Below are positions 41,202-50,274 of a DNA stretch of 64,000 nt, piece after piece. Made by a program: the position numbers and the translations under genes. The notes below the pieces were generated by a model. The model worked only from the letters and a program-made list of their open reading frames with translations. It was not told where the DNA came from and ran no database searches. This DNA is from Pandoraea anhela (GTDB lineage Bacteria > Pseudomonadota > Gammaproteobacteria > Burkholderiales > Burkholderiaceae): NCBI RefSeq assembly GCF_902459655.1, contig NZ_CABPSB010000010.1:124001-188000 (forward strand), read 5' to 3'. Position 1 is the first letter of the stretch; every line of letters starts with the position of its first letter.

Positions 41202-42047
41202 ATGCAAAACAACATTCGCCAATCCCGCGCACGTCGCGCGCTCTCGACCATCGCCGCCGCATTGCTCGGCGTAGCCGCCCTCGCGCCGCTCGCCGCACAT
41301 GCCGATAAGCTCGACGACATCAAGAAGGCCGGGGTGCTGCGCGTTGCCACGTTCGACAGCAATCCACCGTTCGGCTATGTGGACGGGAAATCGCACAAGA
41401 TCGTCGGTCTCGATGTCGATTACGCCAAGGCGCTGGCCGACAAGCTCGGCGTGAAGCTGGAGCTGCAACCGACCAACCCGGCCAACCGCATTCCGTTCCT
41501 CACCTCGAAGAAGGTCGACCTAGTGCTGGCCAACTTTACGATCACGGACGAACGTGCCAAGCAGGTCGACTTCAGCATTCCCTATTTTTCCTCGGGCCAG
41601 CAATTCCTTGCCAAGAAGGGCACGCTGTCGTCGCCGGACCAGTTGAGCGCGTTGCGCATCGGTGCGGACAAGGGCACGACGAACGAGATCACGCTGCGTG
41701 AGAAATTCCCGAAGGCGACCATCGTCGCGTTCGACGACACGCCGTTCGCTTTCGCCGCGCTGCGCACGGGCACCGTGCAAGCCATCACGCAGGACGGGCC
41801 GAAGCTCGTCGGCCTGCTCGCCAATGTGCCGGACAAGCAGAACTACGAAATTCCCGCGTTCACCATCTCCAACGACTACATGGGCGTTGGCGTGCCCAAG
41901 GGCGAGCCGCGTCTGACCGCATTCGTCAACGACACGCTGCGCGACCTGGAGAAGGACGGCACCGCCGCCAACATCTATGACCGCTGGTTCGGCCCGAAGT
42001 CGCCTCAGCCGCTGCCGCGTCTGTTCAAGATCGGCGACAAGGCATAA
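41202..42047 (+). CDS. Amino-acid ABC transporter substrate-binding protein
   Basis: This 281-residue periplasmic protein of solute-binding family 3 has a signal peptide of about 33 residues (ends LAPLAAHA, mature start DKLDDIKKAG). A two-lobed binding domain follows, with family phrases VLRVATFDSNPPFGYVDG, GLDVDYAKALADKLGVKL and ANFTITDERAKQVDFS. These point to polar or acidic amino acids (glutamate/aspartate/glutamine class), but the ligand is not certain. The ATG at 41202 is the one that gives the signal peptide. Two permease genes follow on the same strand; no ATPase gene follows. Confidence 0.94.
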   Translation: MQNNIRQSRARRALSTIAAALLGVAALAPLAAHADKLDDIKKAGVLRVATFDSNPPFGYVDGKSHKIVGLDVDYAKALADKLGVKLELQPTNPANRIPFLTSKKVDLVLANFTITDERAKQVDFSIPYFSSGQQFLAKKGTLSSPDQLSALRIGADKGTTNEITLREKFPKATIVAFDDTPFAFAALRTGTVQAITQDGPKLVGLLANVPDKQNYEIPAFTISNDYMGVGVPKGEPRLTAFVNDTLRDLEKDGTAANIYDRWFGPKSPQPLPRLFKIGDKA

Positions 42048-42237
42048 GGCGCAAGTCGTCGCCCTCACCGTCTGACGCTTGCCCGTCGGCCTGGCCGGGG
42101 CGCATGGGATGAGAGCCCCATGCGCGCCCGGCCGATTGCATTGCCGATGGCACCGGCGATCGCAATGCTCGCTGCATCGCGTGTTGCATCGCTTGTTCCC
42201 TCGTGCCTACTGCCTGCTTTGCCTCGGAATTCCCGTC

Positions 42238-42960
42238 ATGATCGACTGGCTCGCCCCGAAGTATCTCGGTTGGCTGCTCAACGGTTTCGCAGTCACGGTC
42301 ACACTGGCCGCCGCCGCGAGCGCCGCCGCGACGTTGCTCGGCTTCGCGCTGGCCGTCGCCCGGAACTCGGCCAACCCGCTCTTCGCCCGTCCCGCCGCCA
42401 CGTTCGTCGCGCTCATGCGCAACACACCGCTGCTGGTGCAACTGTTCTTCTGGTATTTCGGCGTGGCTGCGTTGCTGCCCACGGATGCCGTGCAATGGCT
42501 GTCTCAAACCCACGTGTGGCACGTCGTGCTGTTCGATATCCGCTGGCCGACGCTGGAAACCCTCGCGGGCTTTGTCGGCCTGACGATCTACACGACGGCC
42601 TTCATCGGCGAAGAGATTCGCGCAGGACTGCGCGGCGTGCCCGCCGGACAAACCTACGCCGCCGCCGCGCTCGGTCTTGGCCGCCTCGCGATCTTCCGTC
42701 ACGTCGTGCTGCCGCAGGCAGTGCGCATCGCCTTGCCACCGCTTTTCGGGCAGTACATGAACGTCGTGAAGAACTCGTCGCTGACGATGGCGATCGGTCT
42801 GGCCGAACTCTCGTACGCGTCGCGTCAGGTCGAGACGGAAACTTTCAAGACGTTTCAGGCGTTCGGTATCGCCACACTCCTCTATATCGGCGTGATCGCA
42901 CTGATCGAAGCCGTCAGCATGGCCACGACGCATCGCCATGCGGCCGCGCCGTCGCGTTGA
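42238..42960 (+). CDS. Polar amino-acid ABC transporter permease (HisM/GltJ class)
   Basis: This 240-residue inner-membrane permease has about five helices. The ATPase-coupling EAA loop is LRGVPAGQTYAAAALGLGRLAIFRHVVLPQA (about 130-160; core AAALGLGRLAIFRHVVLPQA). The ATG at 42238 starts MIDWLAPKYLGWLLNG, as is usual for the family; the longer upstream frame is Arg-rich. It is separated from the binding-protein gene by 190 bp. It should form a heterodimer with the next permease. Confidence 0.92.
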   Translation: MIDWLAPKYLGWLLNGFAVTVTLAAAASAAATLLGFALAVARNSANPLFARPAATFVALMRNTPLLVQLFFWYFGVAALLPTDAVQWLSQTHVWHVVLFDIRWPTLETLAGFVGLTIYTTAFIGEEIRAGLRGVPAGQTYAAAALGLGRLAIFRHVVLPQAVRIALPPLFGQYMNVVKNSSLTMAIGLAELSYASRQVETETFKTFQAFGIATLLYIGVIALIEAVSMATTHRHAAAPSR

Positions 42961-43046
42961 TCGCGCGGTGCTACGTCTTTTGATCCGTCCTCTCACTTCG
43001 ATGCACGTCGCCAGCGTCTTCGCCATGAACCCGCAATGAACCCGCC

Positions 43047-43946
43047 ATGAACTTCGCCGCCGTACTCGACAACCTGCCCTACCTGCTCTGGGGCGACTTT
43101 CCCGACGGCCCGCTCTCGGGCGCGGCGCTCACGCTCGTGCTCGCCACGGTAAGCGCCATCGCCTCGGGCCTGCTCGGTCTGGCAGGCGGCATCGCACTGG
43201 CGATGCTCAGCGGCCCGAGGCGATGGGCGCTCACGTTCGTGATCGGGTTCTTCCGCGCGATCCCCGTGCTGATGCTGATCTTCTGGACGTATTTCCTGCT
43301 GCCGATCCTGTTCGGCGTGAACGTTCCCGGCCTCGCCACCGTGGCGTGCGCCCTCGCACTGATCGGCGGCGCGTATCTCTCGCACACGGTCTACGCCGGG
43401 ATTCGCGGTGTGGGCACCGCGCAGTGGCAGGCCGGCATGTCGCTCGGTCTCACGCGCGTGCAGACACTGCGTCACATCGTATTGCCGCAGGCGCTGCGCA
43501 TCATGACGCCCTCGTTCATCAATCAGTGGGTATCGCTCGTGAAGGACACCTCGCTGGCATACATCGTCGGCGTGGCCGAACTGTCGTTCGTCGCCACGCA
43601 GGTCAACAGCCGGCTGATGGTGTATCCCGCCGAAGTGTTCGCGTTCGTCGCACTGATCTACTTTGTGATGTGCAGCGCGCTCGAATGGCTGTGCACGCGA
43701 TTGCTGAGCAAGCCACGGCGCGTGCCGTCTGATGAAGACGATGCGCAGGTCGCCAGGCAAGACGCAACGAAAAAGCCCCGGCGGTTTCGGCAACGCATCG
43801 TGTCGATGCTGCTGCCGACCCCGCCGGGGCTCACACGTACCTTCGATCGCTTACGCCATCTGGCGCATCGCGACCGGCGTCGCGCGCCGGAACATCTCCC
43901 GGAACATGAGCGCCGGGTGGACTTCAGTCACGATTGGCCTGGATGA
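43047..43946 (+). CDS. Polar amino-acid ABC transporter permease with extended tail
   Basis: Residues 1-225 are a standard HisQ/GltK-type permease: about five helices and the EAA loop with IRGVGTAQWQAGMSLGLT and HIVLPQALRIM. The family usually ends near residue 225-230. Here the frame continues about 70 residues, very basic, across a terminator hairpin and 23 bp into the end of the convergent maeB gene. The tail is encoded by DNA whose evident role is maeB termination, so a lost stop codon is likely. No ABC ATPase gene follows, so an ATPase from elsewhere must energise the transporter. Confidence 0.88.
   Translation: MNFAAVLDNLPYLLWGDFPDGPLSGAALTLVLATVSAIASGLLGLAGGIALAMLSGPRRWALTFVIGFFRAIPVLMLIFWTYFLLPILFGVNVPGLATVACALALIGGAYLSHTVYAGIRGVGTAQWQAGMSLGLTRVQTLRHIVLPQALRIMTPSFINQWVSLVKDTSLAYIVGVAELSFVATQVNSRLMVYPAEVFAFVALIYFVMCSALEWLCTRLLSKPRRVPSDEDDAQVARQDATKKPRRFRQRIVSMLLPTPPGLTRTFDRLRHLAHRDRRRAPEHLPEHERRVDFSHDWPG
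43770..43831 (-). terminator. Intrinsic terminator of maeB
   Basis: On the minus strand, AGCCCCGGCGG (43831-43821) pairs with CCGCCGGGGCT (43784-43774) and is followed by TTTTT (43774-43770). The 36-base loop is long. It lies 93 bp past the maeB stop and inside the extended reading frame of the convergent permease gene. Confidence 0.8.
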
Positions 43947-46212
43947 CGGTCAGGGCCGTCATGTTGATGATGCGTCGCACGGTCGAGCTCGACGTGAGCA
44001 CGTTGACCGGTGCGCCCACGCCCAGCAGGAACGGGCCGACGGCCACGTTGCTGCCCGCGCCCGTCTTGAGCAGGTTGTAGGCGATGTTGCCCGAGTCGAC
44101 GTTCGGACATACCAGCAAGTTGGCGGCGCCCTTCAGACGCGAGTGCGGCAGGATGCGGCTGCGCAGTGCTTCGTCCAGCGCGCAATCGCCATGCATTTCG
44201 CCGTCGATTTCGAGATCCGGCGCTTGTGCCGTCACCATTTCCAGCACGCGGCGCATCTTCGTGCCCGATGCCGCGCTGCCCGATCCGAAGTTCGAACGCG
44301 AGAGCAGCGCCACCTTCGGATTGAGATTCAGACGCGACATCTGCTTGGCCGCCGCCAGCGTGAATTCGGTGATCTGCTCGGCCGTCGGATCGTCGTTGAC
44401 GTGCGTGTCGACCAGCGCCACGGTGCGCTTGTCGAGCAGCAGGATGTTCATTGCCGCATAGGTGTTCGCCCCCGGCTGCTTGCCGATGACTTCGTCCACG
44501 AAGCGCAGGTGGTCGTGATACGCGCCCACCGTGCCGCAGATCATGCCGTCGGCATCGCCCAGACGCACCATCATCGCGCCGATCAGCGTGAGACGGCGAC
44601 GCATTTCGACCCGCGCCATTTCCTTCGTGATGCCGTCGCGGCAACGCAGTTCCCAGTAGCTGGTCCAGTACTGGTGGAAGCGTTCGTCGTAGTACGGGTT
44701 GGTGACTTCGACGTCTTCGCCCAGACGCAGGCGCAGGCCGAACTTCTCGATGCGTGCGAGCAGCACTTCCGGACGCCCCACGAGAATCGGTCGCGCCAGC
44801 TTTTCGTCGACGATCACCTGCACGGCGCGCAGCACACGCTCCTCCTCGCCTTCGGCGAACACGATGCGCGACTTGCCGCCGTCACGCACGAGTTGCTTGG
44901 CGGCCGAGAAGATCGGCTTCATGAATGCGCCCGAGTGATACACGAACTGTTGCAACTGGTCGGCGTAGGCGTCGAAGTCGGTGATCGGACGCGTAGCGAC
45001 GCCGTCTTCCATGGCCGCACGTGCGACCGCCGGTGCGATACGCACAATGAGGCGCGAATCGAACGGCTTCGGAATCAGGTATTCCGGCCCGAACGACAGG
45101 TCGTACGCACCGTACGCGTTAGCGACGGAGTCGTTGAGTTCTTCCTGCGCGAGACCGGCAATCGCATGCACGGCGGCGATTTCCATGTTGCGCGTGATGG
45201 TGGTCGCGCCCACGTCGAGTGCGCCACGGAAGATGTACGGGAAGCACAGAACGTTGTTGACCTGATTCGGGAAATCCGAGCGGCCGGTGGCGAGCACCAC
45301 GTCATCGCGCGCGGCGCGGGCGTCTTCCGGGAAGATTTCCGGCGTGGGGTTGGCCAGCGCCAGAATCAGCGGACGCGCCGCCATCGTCTTGAGCATTTCC
45401 GGCTTGAGCACGCCGCCGGCAGACAGGCCGATGAACACGTCGGCACCTTCGATCACTTCCGCAAGGGTGCGCTTGTCGGTCTTCTGGACGAAGCGGGCCT
45501 TGTCCGGGTCCATCCCCACAGTGCGGCCCTCGTACACGACGCCATCGATGTCCGTCGCCCAGATGTTCTCGAGGGGCAGACCGAGGTCGATCATCAGGTC
45601 GAGGCACGCGAGGGCGGCCGCACCGGCGCCCGAGGTGACGACCTTCACTTCGCGGATGTCCTTGCCCACGACCTTAAGACCGTTGATGAACGCGGCGCTC
45701 ACCGTAATGGCGGTGCCGTGCTGATCGTCGTGGAAGACCGGGATCTTCATGCGATCGCGCAGCTTGCGCTCGACGGTGAAGCACTCCGGCGCCTTGATGT
45801 CTTCGAGGTTGATGCCGCCGAACGTGGCTTCGAGGCTGGCGATGATGTCGACCAGCTTGTCCGGGTCGCTCTCGGTGATTTCGATATCGAACACATCGAT
45901 ACCGGCGAACTTCTTGAAGAGAACGGCCTTGCCTTCCATGACCGGCTTGGAGGCGAGCGCACCGATGTTGCCCAGCCCCAGCACGGCGGAGCCGTTGGTG
46001 ATCACGCCGACGAGGTTGCCACGACCGGTGTACTTGAACGATGCCGCCGGGTCGGCCGCGATTTCCTGACACGGGATCGCCACGCCCGGGGTGTAGGCGA
46101 GCGCCAGATCGCGCTGCGTCACGAGCGGCTTGCTGGCCGTCACGGAGATCTTGCCCGGGGTCGGGAACTGGTGATACTCCAGGGCGGCCTGGTGATCGTT
46201 GCTGTTGCTCAT
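43924..46212 (-). CDS. maeB: NADP-dependent malic enzyme, MaeB type
   Basis: This 762-residue two-part protein decarboxylates malate to pyruvate with NADP. The N-terminal malic enzyme (about 1-430) shows [27 protein letters not shown], the nucleotide motif [12 protein letters not shown] and [13 protein letters not shown]. The C-terminal half (about 440-760) is a phosphotransacetylase-like domain ([24 protein letters not shown]) that in MaeB proteins regulates rather than catalyses, with acetyl-CoA as known inhibitor. The length is the family norm. It is convergent with the ABC transporter genes and divergent from a LysR gene. Confidence 0.97.
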   Translation of the reverse strand: MSNSNDHQAALEYHQFPTPGKISVTASKPLVTQRDLALAYTPGVAIPCQEIAADPAASFKYTGRGNLVGVITNGSAVLGLGNIGALASKPVMEGKAVLFKKFAGIDVFDIEITESDPDKLVDIIASLEATFGGINLEDIKAPECFTVERKLRDRMKIPVFHDDQHGTAITVSAAFINGLKVVGKDIREVKVVTSGAGAAALACLDLMIDLGLPLENIWATDIDGVVYEGRTVGMDPDKARFVQKTDKRTLAEVIEGADVFIGLSAGGVLKPEMLKTMAARPLILALANPTPEIFPEDARAARDDVVLATGRSDFPNQVNNVLCFPYIFRGALDVGATTITRNMEIAAVHAIAGLAQEELNDSVANAYGAYDLSFGPEYLIPKPFDSRLIVRIAPAVARAAMEDGVATRPITDFDAYADQLQQFVYHSGAFMKPIFSAAKQLVRDGGKSRIVFAEGEEERVLRAVQVIVDEKLARPILVGRPEVLLARIEKFGLRLRLGEDVEVTNPYYDERFHQYWTSYWELRCRDGITKEMARVEMRRRLTLIGAMMVRLGDADGMICGTVGAYHDHLRFVDEVIGKQPGANTYAAMNILLLDKRTVALVDTHVNDDPTAEQITEFTLAAAKQMSRLNLNPKVALLSRSNFGSGSAASGTKMRRVLEMVTAQAPDLEIDGEMHGDCALDEALRSRILPHSRLKGAANLLVCPNVDSGNIAYNLLKTGAGSNVAVGPFLLGVGAPVNVLTSSSTVRRIINMTALTVIQANRD

Positions 46213-46421
46213 GGCAATGTCGTCCTCGTTGGATGTCTCGGCTGTCTGTCTGACGCTGTCTTGCGCAGCGAACCGTTCTGGAGACGGCTACCGCCCCGGC
46301 GCATCAGCGGGTGAGGCCATTCTAGGGAGCCGCCAGCACGGGGCGATTCTGAATTACTATGGGGGCATCATGTTTTCGTTATAAGCCCGGAGCACCGGGG
46401 GTTTCAGAGGATTGAGGACAG

Positions 46422-47408
46422 ATGGGGGCGGTGCCTTTCGATACGGGGGAAGTGGTCCGGCGGCTGACGACCCGGCTCAAGATGCGTCATCTCGTGCTGC
46501 TGTTGCAGATTCAGCAGCACGGCTCGCTCACGCGGGTAGCCGAGCACATGGCGACGAGCCAGCCGGCGGTGACGAGCGCCCTCGCCGAGCTGGAAAGCAT
46601 GCTCGGCGGCCCGCTCTTCGACCGCACGCCGCGCGGCATGACACCGACACCGCTGGGCGACGTGGTGCTGGCCCGTGCCCAGGCAATGGTTCACGATCTG
46701 GATCATCTGACCCGCGACATCGAAGCGGTGATGGCCGGGCACGCCGCACGCTTGCAGGTCGGTGTCATTCCGTACATCTCGGGCAAGACCCTTGCCGCCG
46801 CCATCCAGCAGACGCTCGCCCGAATTCCCCAACGGCTGACCGTCACCTTGCATGAAGGGACGAGCGAATCGCTCATGGCGCAGTTGCGCGATCACACACT
46901 GGATGTCGTGATCGCCCGCGCGGCGGCAACGGTCGATCTCACGCAAGTGCAGTTCGAAGTGCTCCATCACCAGATGCCGCGAGTGGTGGCGAGCCGTCGC
47001 CTGGCCGCCCGGCTGGGCCGCAGCGCGCCGGTGTGGGCGCAACTGGCCGAACTCGACTGGGTGATGGGTGCGCCGAATACGCCGATGCGCGACCAGCTCT
47101 CCGATTTGTTCCTGCACGCGGGCGTGGTGCCGCCCGTGCCCGTCGTGGAGAGCTTTTCGTCGCGCCTGACCGGGGAGCTGCTGTCGAGCAGCGAGCGCGC
47201 GGTGTCGCTCCTGCCGGCCGATATCGCCGAAGAACTGGTGCGTATTGCGGGCGTGGCCATCGTGCCGTGGTCGCTCACGTGGACGTTGCCGCCCGTGGCG
47301 ATGTTCACCCGCCGCGAAAACCCGCGCGAAACCCATCGGCTCTTTAGGCAGGCGCTGCGTACGCAATATCAATCGATGGCGGGGGCGCCTGCCGACGTCG
47401 AAAAGTGA
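46422..47408 (+). CDS. LysR-family transcriptional regulator, GbpR/PcaQ-like
   Basis: This 328-residue regulator has the HTH at about 20-60 (LKMRHLVLLLQIQQHGSL; TSQPAVTSALAELE) and a substrate-binding domain from about 105. The opening KMRHLVLLLQIxxxGSLTRVAE resembles the GbpR/PcaQ group, which often controls sugar or aromatic acid genes. The ATG follows GAGGACAG. It is divergent from maeB, with 209 bp between, so maeB is a candidate target. A G-run tandem repeat begins 22 bp after the stop. Confidence 0.92.
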   Translation: MGAVPFDTGEVVRRLTTRLKMRHLVLLLQIQQHGSLTRVAEHMATSQPAVTSALAELESMLGGPLFDRTPRGMTPTPLGDVVLARAQAMVHDLDHLTRDIEAVMAGHAARLQVGVIPYISGKTLAAAIQQTLARIPQRLTVTLHEGTSESLMAQLRDHTLDVVIARAAATVDLTQVQFEVLHHQMPRVVASRRLAARLGRSAPVWAQLAELDWVMGAPNTPMRDQLSDLFLHAGVVPPVPVVESFSSRLTGELLSSSERAVSLLPADIAEELVRIAGVAIVPWSLTWTLPPVAMFTRRENPRETHRLFRQALRTQYQSMAGAPADVEK

Positions 47409-47430
47409 CGCCGCCGCGCAGCGGCACTGA

Positions 47431-47480
47431 AAGGGATGAAAAGGGACGGAAAGGGACGGAAAGGGACGGAAAGGGGCGGA
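47431..47480 (+). repeat. Five 10-bp tandem repeats with regular G-runs
   Basis: The unit AAGGGACGGA occurs perfectly three times (47441-47470), flanked by one variant on each side. This places GGG every 10 bases from 47433 to 47476 with 7-base loops, just within the G-quadruplex rule on the plus strand. A second small repeat, CCGCCAAAC, follows near 47491-47508. The tract lies between the LysR stop and the heptosyltransferase start. Confidence 0.9.
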
Positions 47481-47591
47481 AAGGCCTTGCGCCGCCAAAC
47501 CCGCCAAACCCGCCGAATTCCGTGAAATACGGCCTTTTCGGCTCGTTTCCTGCGCGATTGCCTGCGCATCGAACATCGTAAGGTGTCGGGC

Positions 47592-48869
47592 ATGAACGAC
47601 GCCGTCTCCCCAACGCAACCGGACACCGCGACGTCCGCCGGCAAAGCGCCGGTCGCGACGCCGTTCGCCCAGTCCCCGCGCCAGATCTTTCTCGCCCCCG
47701 CCCTGCTGCCCACGCAAGTCGGCCCGGCCGGTCTTCGCTTCGACTTCAACGACGGCGCGCGCGTGGTCATCCCCGACTTCGGCCAGCCGTTGCCGTGGCG
47801 CGTGCGCATCAGCGATATGCGCGACGACAGCACGGTGAACGATGTGTCGTTGTCCTCGGGCGTGGTGCGCAGTCCGACGAAGTTCTACACCCCGTATGGC
47901 ATCACGATCTGGCTCAATGACGTGGTGGTCTTCGAGCATCGTTTCGATCCTCGCGATCAGGACGTCCTCGTCCAGTTCCCCCTCGCCGCGCTGGGCGACG
48001 TGCTGGGCTGGCTGCCCTATGCCCTGCGTTTCGCCGAAGTGCACGGCTGCCGGCTGGCGTGCGTGGTCACACCGGCAGTCGCCGCCCTCTTTCGCGACGC
48101 GTATCCGCATGTCGATTTCGTCGAGCAGGAGAAGGTGGAGCGGCGCAAGTATTACGCAACGTACAACGTCGGCCTGTTCTTCGACGACAAGACGCTGATC
48201 GAGCAGCCGCGCGACTTTCGGGAGACGGGGCTGCACCGCACGGCAGCACATATTCTCGGTGTGGACGACAGCGAGACCCCGGCACGGACGGCGCTGCCTG
48301 ACGTGTCGCGTCCGATGGCGCAAGCTTATGTGTGTATCGCCGTGCAAAGCACGGCGCAGTGCAAGTACTGGAATCGACCGCAGGGATGGGAGACGGTCGT
48401 TGCCGGCCTGCGGCAGCGCGGCCTGCAAGTCGTGTGCATCGACCAGAAATCGTGCCACGGCAAAGGCGACTTCTGGCAGTCGATCCCGGAGGGCGCCATC
48501 GACGCCACGGGCGACCTGCCGCTGACCGAACGCGCCCGCTGGCTAAAGCACGCCGACGCGTTCGTCGGGTTGTCGAGCGGCCTGTCGTGGCTTGCCTGGA
48601 CGATGGGAACGCCAACGGTGCTCATCTCCGGCTTCACGCTGCCGCATAACGAGTTCGCGACCCCTTACCGCGTAATCAACCCGGCGGTGTGCACCGGATG
48701 CTGGCACGACCCCGCGATCCGCTACAACCACGACGATTTCCACTTCTGCCCGCGACACAAGGGCACGGCGCGCGCGTTCGAATGCACGCGGGCAATCACG
48801 CCGGAAGCCGTGCTTGGCGCCATCGACCGGATCCCGGGACTCGGACACGCCAAAGACCGCCAGGCCTGA
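47592..48869 (+). CDS. Autotransporter strand-loop-strand O-heptosyltransferase (TibC-like)
   Basis: This 425-residue cytoplasmic glycosyltransferase resembles TibC and other bacterial autotransporter heptosyltransferases, which attach heptose to serines of self-associating autotransporters such as TibA and AIDA-I. The C-terminal iron-binding cysteine set is intact: C367, C370, C386 and C398 (CTGCW ... FHFCP ... FECTR). The GT-B donor region contains CIAVQSTAQCKYWN and DAFVGLSSGLSWLAW. The ATG follows AAGGTG; a GTG three codons earlier is possible. Usually the gene is next to its autotransporter, but no such gene is in this window, so it is an orphan here. Confidence 0.88.
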   Translation: MNDAVSPTQPDTATSAGKAPVATPFAQSPRQIFLAPALLPTQVGPAGLRFDFNDGARVVIPDFGQPLPWRVRISDMRDDSTVNDVSLSSGVVRSPTKFYTPYGITIWLNDVVVFEHRFDPRDQDVLVQFPLAALGDVLGWLPYALRFAEVHGCRLACVVTPAVAALFRDAYPHVDFVEQEKVERRKYYATYNVGLFFDDKTLIEQPRDFRETGLHRTAAHILGVDDSETPARTALPDVSRPMAQAYVCIAVQSTAQCKYWNRPQGWETVVAGLRQRGLQVVCIDQKSCHGKGDFWQSIPEGAIDATGDLPLTERARWLKHADAFVGLSSGLSWLAWTMGTPTVLISGFTLPHNEFATPYRVINPAVCTGCWHDPAIRYNHDDFHFCPRHKGTARAFECTRAITPEAVLGAIDRIPGLGHAKDRQA

Positions 48870-48912
48870 GCGTCCCGCGCCCTTTCTCCGTCCCTCGTCC
48901 CCCGTCCTTCGT

Positions 48913-48936
48913 CCCCCCTCACCCGTCCCCCGTCCC
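48913..48936 (-). repeat. C-run tract, potential G-quadruplex downstream of the DAHP synthase gene
   Basis: Runs CCCCCC, CCC, CCCCC and CCC are separated by 2-3 bases. They lie within a longer imperfect repeat of CGTCCC-like units (about 48871-48936). On the minus strand, which carries the DAHP synthase transcript, this is G-rich and fits the quadruplex rule. It lies about 140 bp past that gene's stop. The rest of 48870-49073 holds nothing recognisable. Confidence 0.65.
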
Positions 48937-49073
48937 GCGCAGTCCGCCACGCCACGACGCGACACGGCGCACGACATTTGCCGCCGGTGTCTCGTCGACG
49001 CGGCGGCGTGCCCGCTTCCGATGACACCGACTTGAGCCGCCCCGCGGGTCAACTCGGACGCACTCAAGCCGAC

Positions 49074-50195
49074 TCAAACCACCTTGCGACGATCTCGCAC
49101 CGCTTGCGCCAGCGCGTCGAGCGTCGATGCGGTCTGATCCCAGCCGATGCAGGCGTCCGTGATCGACACGCCGTGCTGCAACGGCACACCGGGCTTGAGG
49201 TCCTGACGCCCGCCATTGAGGTGGCTCTCGATCATGACACCGACGATACGCGTCTCGCCGGCCGCCAGTTGCGCGCCGATATCGCGCGCCACAGGAATCT
49301 GGTTCTCGTGATTCTTGTTCGAATTCGCGTGCGAGCAATCGATCATGACTTCCTCGGGCAGGCCCGCCTTGGCCAGCGCGGCGCAGCACGCCGCGACCGA
49401 TGCCGCGTCGTAGTTAGGCCCGTGCTTGCCGCCACGCAGGATCACATGGCACTCGCGGTTGCCGCGCGTCTCGAAAATGGCCGCCATGCCCATCTTCGTC
49501 ATCCCCATGAACGCGTGCGGCGAACGGGCAGCGACGATGGCGTCCGCCGCGACCTGTACACCGCCGTCCGTGCCGTTCTTGAAGCCCACGGGACACGACA
49601 GCCCCGAGGCCAGTTGCCGATGGCTCTGGCTCTCGGTCGTGCGCGCCCCGATGGCGCCCCATGCCACGAGGTCCGCGATGTACTGCGGGCTGAGCAGATC
49701 GAGGAATTCGGTGCCGGTCGGCAGGCCGAGGGCGTTGATGTCGAGCAGCAACTGACGCGCCGCACGCAACCCTTCGTTGATGCGGAAACTGCCGTCCAGA
49801 CGCGGATCGTTGATGTATCCCTTCCAGCCGACCGTCGTGCGCGGCTTCTCGAAGTACACCCGCATGACGATCAGCAGGTCGTCCCTGAGCGCATCGCTCT
49901 TGGCCTTGAGCAGGCGGGCGTACGCCATCGCCTGATCGTGATCGTGAATCGAGCATGGCCCGACCACGACCACGAGCCGGTCGTCGCGAAATGCGAGTAC
50001 ATCGGCGATTTCGCGACGGCTCGTCTCGACGAGCGTCTCGATCTGCGCCGGCACCGGCAGTTCGTCCAGCAACAGCGCGGGCGAGATGAGCGGGCGGACC
50101 GCCCCGATGCGCACGTCGTCGATGCGAGTGGTGTCGTGGGTGGCATCGGCCACGCCGGTGCGCTGGGCTTGCTTAGGATCGTCGATTTGGCTCAA
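49074..50195 (-). CDS. aroG: 3-deoxy-7-phosphoheptulonate synthase, AroG/AroF type
   Basis: This class I DAHP synthase joins phosphoenolpyruvate and erythrose-4-phosphate in the first step of the shikimate pathway. Motifs are GPCSIHD (near residue 80), MRVYFEKPRTTVGWKG, FKNGTDG, the metal ligands in LRGGKHGPNY and IDCSHANSNKNH, and GVMIESHL. No ATG precedes the conserved region. A TTG at 50195 with GGAG 6 nt upstream is the best start (373 residues); a TTG at 50207 overlaps that binding site. Which of Phe, Tyr or Trp inhibits it cannot be told. It stands alone. Confidence 0.95.
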   Translation of the reverse strand: MSQIDDPKQAQRTGVADATHDTTRIDDVRIGAVRPLISPALLLDELPVPAQIETLVETSRREIADVLAFRDDRLVVVVGPCSIHDHDQAMAYARLLKAKSDALRDDLLIVMRVYFEKPRTTVGWKGYINDPRLDGSFRINEGLRAARQLLLDINALGLPTGTEFLDLLSPQYIADLVAWGAIGARTTESQSHRQLASGLSCPVGFKNGTDGGVQVAADAIVAARSPHAFMGMTKMGMAAIFETRGNRECHVILRGGKHGPNYDAASVAACCAALAKAGLPEEVMIDCSHANSNKNHENQIPVARDIGAQLAAGETRIVGVMIESHLNGGRQDLKPGVPLQHGVSITDACIGWDQTASTLDALAQAVRDRRKVV

Positions 50196-50274
50196 GACGC
50201 TCTCCAACTTGCGATTCGTGTAGGTGTGGGGGTAAGGAACGACTTCGGCGTGCGTTCAGCGTAACGTCACTGAA

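Noticed and set aside
43732-46314. 860-codon open frame antisense to maeB
   Set aside because: maeB is certain on the other strand; the frame is rich in Arg, His, Asp and Val as expected from reading a high-GC gene backwards and has no domain landmarks.
46404-48458. 684-codon leftward frame opposite the LysR and heptosyltransferase genes
   Set aside because: It crosses two well-supported genes and an intergenic repeat, with typical shadow composition.
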